This document shows positions 9,370 to 17,285 of a DNA stretch of 64,000 nt, piece by piece. The DNA comes from Crocinitomix algicola. GTDB lineage: Bacteria; Bacteroidota; Bacteroidia; Flavobacteriales_D; Crocinitomicaceae. A model generated the notes under the pieces. The model was not told the DNA's origin. It did no database searches and saw only the letters and a program-made list of their open reading frames with translations. Every line of letters starts with the position of its first letter. Position 1 is the stretch's first letter. Location of the stretch: contig NZ_LYPF02000010.1 of NCBI RefSeq assembly GCF_001661595.2, forward strand, positions 151,637 to 215,636. The letters are read 5' to 3'. The position numbers and the translations under genes were made by a program.

Positions 9370-10116
9370 ATGATAAAACTATTTTTCCTCAGCTGCATAG
9401 CCATAGTTGGGCTAAATGCTCAAACTCAAGACCTACTTTTAGAGTGTGGTCAAAATTCAGGTCAAAACTTTAACGGTTGGTATTTCTTAAACCATCAAGT
9501 CTTTGATGATATTGAATTTGATAATATACAAACGGCTTGTTATTCAATAAACGGAGGTGATTATGGAATGACCATTACCAAGGAAGTTCCAGCAATGAAA
9601 AATTATAAACGTTTTAACCTCCTCTTTAATTTTGACGTTATTAATCATGCTGAAATAAATGATGTTACATATTACACTTCAATCGACGGTAAAAATTGGA
9701 ACCCAATTAGTTCAAGCGGAAATAACAAGGTAGTATCTATTATAAATGATGATTTGTCTATACGATTTATTAGAGCCACAGCAAATGCACGTTTTGAGAA
9801 AGATGGAAAAATTGCCTGCAACTATGTAAAAGTAGAAGGCGAAAGAACTGCTAAAAACCTTACCATACTGCCTACTGAGCAGCTAGCAGAAACACCTGAA
9901 TATTTAATTTTTAATTATGCCCATCAATTAAATATAGAAACTACGAAAGATGAACTATATGAGGTTATGATTACCGCTATAAAAGGTCAAATAATCTACC
10001 GCGAACAGTATTCAGGAAGTAATAGAATTGAACTTCCTGCGGATTTATCGGGTTTTTATATAGTTACTATAATTGCTGACCAACAGTTTAAAGCCTCTAA
10101 GCGCATTGTCTTATAA
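9370..10116 (+). CDS. small secreted protein with T9SS type A-like C-terminus
   Basis: A 248-residue protein with a signal peptide (MIKLFFLSCIAIVGLNAQ). The middle, about residues 20-155, is beta-rich and resembles a jelly-roll or discoidin-like module (YYTSIDGKNWNPISSSG), but I cannot name a family. The last 70 residues look like a shortened type A sorting domain: YEVMITAIKGQIIYREQYSG, then LPADLSGFYIVTII, ending KRIVL. This would send it through the type IX system to the cell surface or medium. The usual NPxxG opening of the sorting domain is not evident, so the assignment is tentative. ATG at 9370 follows the previous gene by 54 bases. Confidence 0.6.
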   Translation: MIKLFFLSCIAIVGLNAQTQDLLLECGQNSGQNFNGWYFLNHQVFDDIEFDNIQTACYSINGGDYGMTITKEVPAMKNYKRFNLLFNFDVINHAEINDVTYYTSIDGKNWNPISSSGNNKVVSIINDDLSIRFIRATANARFEKDGKIACNYVKVEGERTAKNLTILPTEQLAETPEYLIFNYAHQLNIETTKDELYEVMITAIKGQIIYREQYSGSNRIELPADLSGFYIVTIIADQQFKASKRIVL

Positions 10117-10201
10117 AATGCTCCTCTCCTGGTCGAGATGCAAGATTATATTACAATGTTCAAATGCCCTAGGTTATTGCTTTTTCAAAGGGCAGAAATA
10201 A

Positions 10202-10237
10202 AAAAGCCTGTGACCAGATATTTGATCACAGGCTTTT
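10202..10237. terminator. bidirectional intrinsic terminator
   Basis: A perfect 12-bp stem (AAAAGCCTGTGA at 10202-10213, TCACAGGCTTTT at 10226-10237) with a 12-base loop lies between the convergent genes ending at 10116 and 10253. The A/T ends of the stem give a U-run on both strands. Confidence 0.85.
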
Positions 10238-10252
10238 AATTTGTTATAATTT

Positions 10253-11059
10253 TTAGAATAGTCTTTGAAATTCTTTGAACGACATTTCACCATTATCGTT
10301 CCCAGAACACCCTTTTTCTTTTGCCCAAGAATGATAATTTTCAATTCGGTTTGCTGGACTAGGATGCGTACTTAAAAACTCAGGAGAACGTCCGCCACCT
10401 TGTGCTTCAATTTTCTCAAAAAAACCAGCACCACCGTCAGCAGGCCATTTTGTTCCACATAAATAATGTACTGACATTTCATCCGCCTCAGTTTCATGCG
10501 ATCGGCTAAATTTTAAACCAATCAGTCCTGATGTAATTTGTCTTAGCATTTCCCTATCTTGGCCAAGTGCAACACTCAACAACACTTCTACACCAAAACT
10601 TTTCGTCATTTGTTTTGTAGAATGACGCATATCAGCATGGGCAATTTCATGACCCATTACCCCTGCCAATTCAGCTTCATTGGTTAAATATTTGATAATT
10701 CCAGTATAAAAATAGATATATCCTCCAGGTGTACAAAAGGCATTCAAGGTTGAATCGTTATCAATAATTCTTACTTGCCAAGCAAAATCATCTTTATGAA
10801 TGACGTTACCAGTTTCTAGAATTGCATCTCGGATACCGTAAATATAACGATAAGCTGCCACATTAGAAGCTGAATCTAAAATAGGATATGTTGCCGGATC
10901 AGAGGCGATTTCATTCGAAACTTGCACCCCAAGTTCTTTGTCCTTTTCAATTGAAAAAAGATTAAACCCTGTTGACTTTTCACCATTTTTTCCAAGTCCG
11001 CAAGCAAATAAAAATCCGCTTATTCCAAATACAAACGCTGTATATTTTAATTTCATCAT
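10253..11059 (-). CDS. M48 family metallopeptidase lipoprotein
   Basis: A 268-residue lipoprotein with a lipobox at GFLFAC (Cys20) after a hydrophobic signal. The zinc site is intact: HEIAH at 137-141, with the third ligand probably in SRSHETEADEMS. The sequence AFCTPGGYIYFYTGI is typical of M48 proteases related to LoiP/BepA/YcaL, which degrade misfolded outer-membrane proteins. The lack of transmembrane helices around the active site separates it from HtpX. A -7 element TAATTTTG lies 22 bases before the start. It converges on the secreted protein at 9370 across a terminator. The physiological substrate is unknown. Confidence 0.9.
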   Translation of the reverse strand: MMKLKYTAFVFGISGFLFACGLGKNGEKSTGFNLFSIEKDKELGVQVSNEIASDPATYPILDSASNVAAYRYIYGIRDAILETGNVIHKDDFAWQVRIIDNDSTLNAFCTPGGYIYFYTGIIKYLTNEAELAGVMGHEIAHADMRHSTKQMTKSFGVEVLLSVALGQDREMLRQITSGLIGLKFSRSHETEADEMSVHYLCGTKWPADGGAGFFEKIEAQGGGRSPEFLSTHPSPANRIENYHSWAKEKGCSGNDNGEMSFKEFQRLF

Positions 11060-11081
11060 TTATTAATTATCGGTTAGCAAA

Positions 11082-11089
11082 CAAAATTA
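11082..11089 (-). promoter_or_regulatory. -7 promoter element of the M48 peptidase gene
   Basis: TAATTTTG on the minus strand matches TAnnTTTG and ends 22 bases before the ATG. No clear TTG is found at the expected distance upstream. Confidence 0.4.
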
Positions 11090-11175
11090 GACAGATCCAT
11101 TCGATTATCGTTAAGAATCAAGCAATTTTACGAAATAATTCTGTGAACTTACCTTTTTAGCAGATAATTGACTCT

Positions 11176-11856
11176 CTATAAATAAATTCCAAACTTTACA
11201 CAAACAAAACAGACACCCAATCCAACCAAGGCTCCCAAAAATAATTCCAGCAGGTTATGCGCCTTTAAATAAGCTCTAGCTCCAATAACAATGGCTGCAA
11301 CACCAAGTAAATAAAGAATCATATATAAATTAGTAGGTGACTCGGAAAATACAGGTGAAATTTGCGTTTGACTATACCCAATTAAGGCGCCACAAACACC
11401 ATAAATTGCAACAGCATGCAGACTTATTTTAGTAAAAAAGTTAATCACAAACGCAATTAAAACTACCGTAAATAAACCAAATAAAAAACCCATTAAAGCC
11501 GGATGCTGGTAATCCAATGGTAATTGCCGTCGCACAAAAAAATACGCTAAGAAATAATAAAATAAAATGAGGATGTAAGGATAAAATCGTTGTTTACGAT
11601 CTATCATATAATAATCCCCAATAATTCTATTCCGTTTCATGATAAACAAACTGAGTACCGGAGCTAACAAGGTTAAAATTCCCAAAACTATAAACAAATA
11701 TTGCTTTACCATTTCAGGGTACAAATAGAGCGTATCCAGAGGGTTTAACGAAACTGGTAAGGTAGGAATCATCAATAAAAGATAAATTCCTAATAACGGC
11801 ATTAACAAAGGGTGAAAAATATAAGAAATAGCAGAAAAAAACTGTTTCAAAATCAT
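11176..11856 (-). CDS. conserved integral membrane protein
   Basis: A 226-residue protein with about six transmembrane helices. It begins MILKQFFSAISYIFHPLLMP; the FHPLLMP start and the KISLHAVAIYGVCGALIGYS segment (about residues 142-161) are features I recall from an uncharacterised Bacteroidota membrane family sometimes placed near PAP2 phosphatases. The PAP2 catalytic motifs (PSGH, SRxxxxxHxxxD) are not visible, so I do not call an enzyme. A basic cytoplasmic-type stretch KRNRIIGDYYMIDRKQRF lies between helices. Its ATG overlaps the rpoN stop (ATGA), indicating translational coupling to rpoN. Confidence 0.65.
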   Translation of the reverse strand: MILKQFFSAISYIFHPLLMPLLGIYLLLMIPTLPVSLNPLDTLYLYPEMVKQYLFIVLGILTLLAPVLSLFIMKRNRIIGDYYMIDRKQRFYPYILILFYYFLAYFFVRRQLPLDYQHPALMGFLFGLFTVVLIAFVINFFTKISLHAVAIYGVCGALIGYSQTQISPVFSESPTNLYMILYLLGVAAIVIGARAYLKAHNLLELFLGALVGLGVCFVCVKFGIYL

Positions 11857-13301
11857 AGTTCTTTTCTTAATCGTGCAACAGGAATATCTAATTGCTCTCG
11901 GTATTTAGCCACCGTTCTTCGTGCGATATTATACCCTTTTTCCTTTAATAAATCAGTTAATTTTTGATCGGTTAATGGTTTTTTCTTCGATTCATTGTCC
12001 ACTGCATCACTTAAAATCTTTTTCACTTCTCTGGTAGACACCTCTTCACCAGAAGAAGTAGATAGAGATTCAGAAAAGAAATATTTCAATGACATGATCC
12101 CGTAAGGCGTTTGAATGTATTTAGAGTTAGCAACCCGCGAAATTGTCGAAATATCCATTTCCACGATATCAGCAATATCCTTTAGAATCATTGGTTTTAA
12201 ATCTGTATCGTCACCTGACAAAAAATATTCCTTTTGGTAATCAAGAATTGCTTTCATCGTATACATTAAAGTATGTTGTCTTTGTTGTATAGCGTCAATG
12301 AACCACTTTGCCGAATCAAGTTTCTGCTTTACGAATTGCACAGCTTCTTTATCAGATTTCGTATTTTTTGCACCTTCGGAATAACTTCTCAGCATATTTT
12401 CGTATGCTTTACTTACCTTCAACTGAGGTGCATTCCTGCCATTTAATGACAAACTTAGCTCTCCCTCATCTTCCGTCAGGATAAAATCTGGGATGATTTG
12501 TTGTATATTTTTAGAGTTTGTAGACTCTTTTAAAGAATTTCCCGGTTTTGGGTTTAACCGAACAATAACATCCACGGCGTCTTTAAGATCCTCATCTTCA
12601 ATTTCAAATTTCGCTTTTATTTTGTCATAATGCTTTTTTGTAAACTCATCAAATGCTTTTTCAATGATCTTTTTGGCCGTATAAACCGCGATATCTCCAT
12701 GATGCTTACGCTCCAGCTGCAACAATAAACACTCCCTTAAATCACGCGCACCAACGCCCGCAGGTTCAAAATCCTGAATAACAAATAAAACATCCTCAAC
12801 GTCTTCTTCTGTTGTTTGAACGTTTGCACTAAAGGCCAAATCATCAACTATTGCCTCAATTTCTCTTCTTAAATAACCATCATCATCTATATTTCCAATG
12901 ATATTTTCCGCTATTTTCTTTTCATCAGCAGTCAATTTACGAAGCATCAGCTGGTTTTCCAGTATTTCATGAAAGGACTTTCCTCCCGAAATTGGAACAG
13001 CTTTTTCATCTTGATCCTTTCCTGCATTTGAAACAGATGTCTTATACTGAGGTAAATCGTCATCCAAATAATCATTGATATCAAACTCTTCATTATCTGA
13101 AGCGCTGTCATCATAATCATCCTCATGACTATCCAAGTCATCAACTTCTTCTTTCCCTTCTTCCAAAGCTGGGTTCTCTTCAATCTCTTCTTTTATTCGT
13201 TGTTCCAATTCCATAGTAGGAACCTGCAACAATTTCATGAGTTGAATTTGCTGCGGAGACAACTTTTGAAGTAATTTTTGACTTAGTGTTTGCTTTAGCA
13301 T
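11853..13301 (-). CDS. rpoN: RNA polymerase sigma-54 factor
   Basis: This is the alternative sigma factor that needs enhancer-binding ATPases to open promoters. Region I is the glutamine- and leucine-rich N-terminus (LKQTLSQKLLQKLSPQQIQL), followed by an acidic region II (about residues 45-75). The C-terminal RpoN box ARRTVAKYRE, which reads the -24 element, ends about 13 residues before the stop. The length of 482 residues is normal. The ATG at 13301 is chosen; a TTG two codons upstream is also in frame. The stop overlaps the start of a membrane-protein gene. No sigma-54 activator is present in the window, although a LytTR-type two-component pair is. Confidence 0.95.
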   Translation of the reverse strand: MLKQTLSQKLLQKLSPQQIQLMKLLQVPTMELEQRIKEEIEENPALEEGKEEVDDLDSHEDDYDDSASDNEEFDINDYLDDDLPQYKTSVSNAGKDQDEKAVPISGGKSFHEILENQLMLRKLTADEKKIAENIIGNIDDDGYLRREIEAIVDDLAFSANVQTTEEDVEDVLFVIQDFEPAGVGARDLRECLLLQLERKHHGDIAVYTAKKIIEKAFDEFTKKHYDKIKAKFEIEDEDLKDAVDVIVRLNPKPGNSLKESTNSKNIQQIIPDFILTEDEGELSLSLNGRNAPQLKVSKAYENMLRSYSEGAKNTKSDKEAVQFVKQKLDSAKWFIDAIQQRQHTLMYTMKAILDYQKEYFLSGDDTDLKPMILKDIADIVEMDISTISRVANSKYIQTPYGIMSLKYFFSESLSTSSGEEVSTREVKKILSDAVDNESKKKPLTDQKLTDLLKEKGYNIARRTVAKYREQLDIPVARLRKEL

Positions 13302-13788
13302 GTACAAGTTTTCATTTTCGAGATTAAACGAAATCTAATTTTTAACCTCAATCAAAATTACTAAAATTCCCGCAAAAAATCATGCCAATACTACAATTCC
13401 CTCAATTTTCATTTTAGCTTGAGTCGGATTACTACAATAAAAAACGAATCTAACTCACCTTCAATTGAATAGATCAATATCATCAAGAATGTTTACGACT
13501 CAGCTTCGTTACATTATGTGAGAATTTCTTGTCCTCTCCTTTTTTGAATAAAAGCAGCTCTAGTTGATTTCCATGTTGTATTTGCACTTTTTTTAGTCTC
13601 CATGGTACATCAAATATGATGATATGCCGGAACAATCAGTTATAAAGATGCCTGTTACTGAAATCTAAATCGAATTTTCAAAATAGATTAGATTTTAGTT
13701 GTCATGCCCAAACAAACCCCATAATGGTAGCGTCGTTTTTTTGTGTATGTCGATTATGATTATTTTATCATCTATTTTTTAAAGTGTT
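13302..13788. other. gene-free interval between rpoN and dprA
   Basis: About 490 bases of AT-rich DNA between divergent genes. I find no convincing ORF, tRNA-like fold or strong terminator. On the minus strand TAATTTTG at 13353-13360 could be the rpoN -7 element, but no well-spaced TTG precedes it. A short AGATT/AATCT repeat sits at 13321-13336 and CCATAATGG, near 13720, is a weak palindrome. Confidence 0.4.
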
Positions 13789-13821
13789 TTGACTATTATT
13801 TAATCATTTTTAGTATTTTTG
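13789..13821 (+). promoter_or_regulatory. promoter of dprA, adjacent to start codon
   Basis: TTG at 13789-13791, 22 bases, then TATTTTTG at 13814-13821. The GTG start codon of dprA begins 4 bases later, so the transcript would have essentially no leader. Confidence 0.6.
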
Positions 13822-13825
13822 AGAG

Positions 13826-14920
13826 GTGGATGAAAGAGTTTATAAGATAGCATTGAGCTTGTTACAAGCAATCGGTATAGTTAAAACCAAAACTTTAGTT
13901 GCTTATTTAGGAGGAGCAAAAGCATTTTTCGATGCCAGTGAAAAGAAGATTGCTTCATTTGGAATTATTGGGTTATCGAAGGTTAAAAAACTAAACCGTA
14001 AAGCTGCCTTAGCACGTGCCGAACAAGAGGTTGATTTTATGGAACAAAATCAGGTTCAACTTCATTATTATTTAGATTTAAATTATCCGCCGGCATTAAA
14101 GTTTTGCGACGACGCTCCAATTGTACTATATTCTAAAGGCGCTATTAATTTCAATCAAGAAAATGTTGCTATTGTTGGCACACGAAAAGCCACACCTTAT
14201 GGAAAACGATTAACCGCCGATTTAGTAAAAGATTTAGCAAAAAGAAATGTTCAAATTATTAGTGGCTTAGCGCATGGGATAGACAAAGAAGCCCATCAAG
14301 CTGCTATTCAAAATAATTTATCGACCATTGCAGTATTAGGACATGGGCTTGAACTGATTTATCCTGCAGCCCATAAATCATTGGCCAAAAAAATGATGGA
14401 AAACGGAGGACTAGTCACCGAGTTTATGAGTTATTATCCTGGTGACCCTTCAAATTTTCCTAAACGAAATCGAATTGTTGCAGGGCTTTGTCAAGCCACG
14501 GTTGTCGTTGAAAGTGCTGAATCTGGCGGATCTTTAATTACAGCGAACTTAGCAAATGACTACAATAGAGATGTTTTTGCTTTTCCTGGAGATGTTAATC
14601 GACCTTATTCGGCAGGTTGCAATAATTTAATCAGAAGAGACAAGGCCCATTTAATTACATGTGCAGAAGACATGTATGAGATAATGGGCTGGGAAATTGA
14701 TGATCGGAGCGAGCCTATTCAAGGCGACTTATTTGACGCCATGACTAATGATGAAGAAAAAGTATGTAAGGCACTTAAAACAGCAAATGGACAATTACAT
14801 ATTGATGATTTATCCGAAGCCGTCGCGATGACAATGAGTGAATTATCGTTACACCTATTCAACCTTGAACTAAAGGGAAATATTGATGCTTTACCAGGCA
14901 AAATTTATCGTTTGAAATAG
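13826..14920 (+). CDS. dprA: DNA-processing protein DprA
   Basis: DprA protects incoming single-stranded DNA and loads RecA during natural transformation. The 364 residues show an N-terminal helical SAM-like region (about 1-80), a Rossmann-like core with VAIVGTRKATPYGKR and IISGLAHGIDKEAHQAA, then VVVESAESGGSLITANLA and FPGDVNRPYSAGCNNLI, and a C-terminal winged-helix region (about 300-364). All core motifs look intact. The start is GTG at 13826; an ATG at 13830 is out of frame and closes quickly. The gene is single, with a promoter directly before it, and runs toward the DUF2752 gene, 7 bases away tail to tail. No other competence gene is in the window. Confidence 0.95.
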   Translation: MDERVYKIALSLLQAIGIVKTKTLVAYLGGAKAFFDASEKKIASFGIIGLSKVKKLNRKAALARAEQEVDFMEQNQVQLHYYLDLNYPPALKFCDDAPIVLYSKGAINFNQENVAIVGTRKATPYGKRLTADLVKDLAKRNVQIISGLAHGIDKEAHQAAIQNNLSTIAVLGHGLELIYPAAHKSLAKKMMENGGLVTEFMSYYPGDPSNFPKRNRIVAGLCQATVVVESAESGGSLITANLANDYNRDVFAFPGDVNRPYSAGCNNLIRRDKAHLITCAEDMYEIMGWEIDDRSEPIQGDLFDAMTNDEEKVCKALKTANGQLHIDDLSEAVAMTMSELSLHLFNLELKGNIDALPGKIYRLK

Positions 14921-14927
14921 TTTTTCC

Positions 14928-15251
14928 TTACTTCTTAATTACAAATGATTTACAAACGCCATACAAGTTGTAATCGTAGACAACCCAAAGAAATAAATGA
15001 AGCCAATAAAAAATTAGAATAGGTAATATTATAAATGTTAGTTTATTATATTCCCATGCTAGATTAAATTCAAAATGAATTGCATGCTGGACACCTCTTG
15101 TTAATCCGCACCCCAGACATTCCATATTCAAAAACTGCTTAGAAGGGCATAAACTTACGCCACTATCAAAAAAATTAGCCGGTAATAAAAATAGGGTCAT
15201 TGGCAAAGCCAACAGCCCTATTATTATTAATATCCTAAGAATTTTTTTCAA
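14928..15251 (-). CDS. DUF2752 family membrane protein
   Basis: A 107-residue membrane protein with the DUF2752 signature: CPSKQFLNMECLGCGLTRGV (residues about 35-54), two cysteine-containing blocks beside a first helix, then two more hydrophobic helices. The family is widespread in Bacteroidota and has no known activity. The start is TTG at 15251, because no ATG exists before the first helix and a stop lies just upstream. It begins 6 bases after the Pmp3-like lipoprotein gene, so the two are likely co-expressed; in other Bacteroidota DUF2752 and Pmp3-like/TM2-like small membrane proteins are often neighbours as I recall (not checked). Confidence 0.8.
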   Translation of the reverse strand: MKKILRILIIIGLLALPMTLFLLPANFFDSGVSLCPSKQFLNMECLGCGLTRGVQHAIHFEFNLAWEYNKLTFIILPILIFYWLHLFLWVVYDYNLYGVCKSFVIKK

Positions 15252-15257
15252 TTCAAT

Positions 15258-15914
15258 TTATACATTTTTGCTAACTACAATGAGTGCGTGAATTATTCCT
15301 GGTAAACCACACAAGCAACAAAGTAAAATATTTATTATAACCTGACTAATATCCCAATCAGTCACTAAACCAACAGCAAGAAACGGTATAACAATAGCCA
15401 GAATATAATACAATATCTCGTCATCGCTGGTATCACTGCTTTGAGCAACAACTTTTTTATGTCTAAATTGCTTCTTTTTTGACTTTAAATCCTTCTTTAT
15501 TTCTTTTAAATCTTCCTTAAGAATTGAAGCTTTTTGAAAATTATTTTTTTCATTTTCATCTGAAAAACTTGAATTTAAATTCTCAACAGCAGCAGTATTT
15601 GTTGCGTATTCTGGAGTAAGATTATTAACTGACACAACCTCTTCCACCTTGTCTAACACCTGGTCATTTAATGTTTGTGATTCAATAAATCCCTGAATCT
15701 CTTCAATAGAAGTTTCACGGAGCTTTCTTGTGTCTGCCAAGTCGTCTTCTGATGTTGAATTGCCGTAGTTTTTCTTGAAATCAAAAAAGTAGCCTTTTGT
15801 ATACTTTCTTTTTTGAATTCCTCTTTTTCCAGCAACCTCGTTCGAAGTAGAACATGAAAGCATTGTTACAACACTCAATAGCGCAATAGCGCCTTTAAGA
15901 AAAAATTTTTTCAT
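15258..15914 (-). CDS. lipoprotein with C-terminal YqaE/Pmp3-like membrane domain
   Basis: A 218-residue protein. The N-terminus is a lipoprotein signal with lipobox TMLSC (Cys21). The middle (about 25-160) is charged and helical, with a lysine-rich stretch ending KSKKKQFRHKKVV. The last 55 residues match the small hydrophobic Pmp3/YqaE family: YILAIVIPFLAVGLVTD, then INILLCCLCGLPGIIHALIV. Pmp3 proteins are normally about 50-residue peptides, so a lipid-anchored soluble extension is an unusual but recurrent Bacteroidota arrangement. If the lipobox is used the protein has both a lipid anchor and two helices in a membrane. Role unknown; it leads a two-gene unit with the DUF2752 protein. Confidence 0.75.
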   Translation of the reverse strand: MKKFFLKGAIALLSVVTMLSCSTSNEVAGKRGIQKRKYTKGYFFDFKKNYGNSTSEDDLADTRKLRETSIEEIQGFIESQTLNDQVLDKVEEVVSVNNLTPEYATNTAAVENLNSSFSDENEKNNFQKASILKEDLKEIKKDLKSKKKQFRHKKVVAQSSDTSDDEILYYILAIVIPFLAVGLVTDWDISQVIINILLCCLCGLPGIIHALIVVSKNV

Positions 15915-15983
15915 ACGAATTTAGATTATTGTTTAACACGAATATACGTGAAAAAACGAATTATCAAAAATCAAACCAAATTC

Positions 15984-17243
15984 CTACAATCCTAAAAGAA
16001 CTTCTAATGGATCTTTACCTCCAAAAATCATTCTTTCTGGGTTTTCAAGCATTTCTTTTACCTTAACAAGGAAACTTACAGACTCTTTTCCATCAATAAT
16101 TCTATGATCATAAGAAAGCGCGACATACATTATTGGTCTTACAACAATCTCTCCATCAACAACCACCGCACGTTCAACGATATTATGCATTCCTAAAATA
16201 GCAGATTGAGGAGGATTAATAATAGGTGTTGACAACATTGATCCAAAGACACCTCCATTAGTTATTGTAAAAGTTCCTCCCGTCATTTCGTCTGGCGCAA
16301 TTTTTCCATCTCTTGCGCGAATTGCCAAACGTTTTATTTCCCTTTCAATTTCAGCCAAACTCATCTGCTCAGCATTTCTTACTACAGGCACCATCAATCC
16401 TTTTGGCGACGAAACAGCAATACCGATATCTGCATAGTTATGCATAATCATTTCTTTCCCTTCAATTTGAGCATTAACAGCTGGGTAAAGATTCAGTGCC
16501 TCGGTTACAGCCTTTGTAAAGAACGACATAAACCCAAGGTTGACGTCATGATGTTCTTTAAAGTTCATTTTATACTTCGCCCTAAGATCCATGATTGGCT
16601 TCATGTCAACCTCATTAAATGTAGTTAACATTGCCGTTTCATTTTTAACAGCTACCAATCGTTCCGCTACTTTACGACGAAGCATTGACATTTTTTTAGG
16701 TTCCGTCTCTCTTGTTCCGCCCCAACCTTGTGCGTCATTTGCAGAAAATCCAGCAGCCATTGCGCTTACGACATCCTGCTTAGTGATTCGACCATCTTTG
16801 CCTGTACCATTGATTTGATTCGCAGAAATTCCATTTTCATCCATCACTTTTTTTGCAGCAATAGAAGGATGACCTGCAGCATAAGAATCAGATTTTGGCG
16901 CTGATTTTTCTGCTACGGGTGCTGGATTGGGAACAGGATCATCCTTTTTGGGCTCCTCCGCAGGAGCAGCAGTTTCCTTATTCTCACTTCCAGCTGGAGG
17001 TTCAGCCGAAGTATCAATATGACATACCACAGCACCAACAGCTACGGCATCACCCTCTTCCGCTTTCAAAGTAATGATACCTGAAGCTTCTGCAGGCAAT
17101 TCTAATGTTGCTTTATCTGAATCTACTTCCGCTATTGCTTGATCCTTTTCAACATAATCTCCATCTTCAACTAGCCATGTTGCAATTTCAACTTCTGATA
17201 TTGATTCCCCCGGAGAGGGAACTTTCATTTCTAATACAGACAT
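15984..17243 (-). CDS. odhB: dihydrolipoyllysine-residue succinyltransferase, E2 of 2-oxoglutarate dehydrogenase
   Basis: E2 core of the TCA-cycle 2-oxoglutarate dehydrogenase complex; it moves the succinyl group from the lipoyl arm to CoA. The lipoyl domain (residues 1-75) carries the target Lys44 in VDSDKATLELP. A Pro/Ala/Glu-rich linker (about 80-115) and a peripheral-subunit-binding domain (about 122-158, HPSIAAKKVMDENGI) follow. The acyltransferase domain ends with SYDHRIIDG, giving catalytic His380 and Asp384. The 419 residues and single lipoyl domain fit the succinyl enzyme, and the adjacent E1 gene supports it. E3 is not in the window. It lies 42 bases after odhA in the same direction. 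sucB is the alternative gene name. Confidence 0.95.
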   Translation of the reverse strand: MSVLEMKVPSPGESISEVEIATWLVEDGDYVEKDQAIAEVDSDKATLELPAEASGIITLKAEEGDAVAVGAVVCHIDTSAEPPAGSENKETAAPAEEPKKDDPVPNPAPVAEKSAPKSDSYAAGHPSIAAKKVMDENGISANQINGTGKDGRITKQDVVSAMAAGFSANDAQGWGGTRETEPKKMSMLRRKVAERLVAVKNETAMLTTFNEVDMKPIMDLRAKYKMNFKEHHDVNLGFMSFFTKAVTEALNLYPAVNAQIEGKEMIMHNYADIGIAVSSPKGLMVPVVRNAEQMSLAEIEREIKRLAIRARDGKIAPDEMTGGTFTITNGGVFGSMLSTPIINPPQSAILGMHNIVERAVVVDGEIVVRPIMYVALSYDHRIIDGKESVSFLVKVKEMLENPERMIFGGKDPLEVLLGL

Positions 17244-17285
17244 TCTGTTATTCTTTAGTTTAAAGTATTATAATTCTAATTGTAC

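Noticed and set aside
13302..13788. Possible small gene or RNA upstream of dprA
   Set aside because: No ORF with plausible composition, no strong hairpin with T-run, and no promoter-terminator pair.
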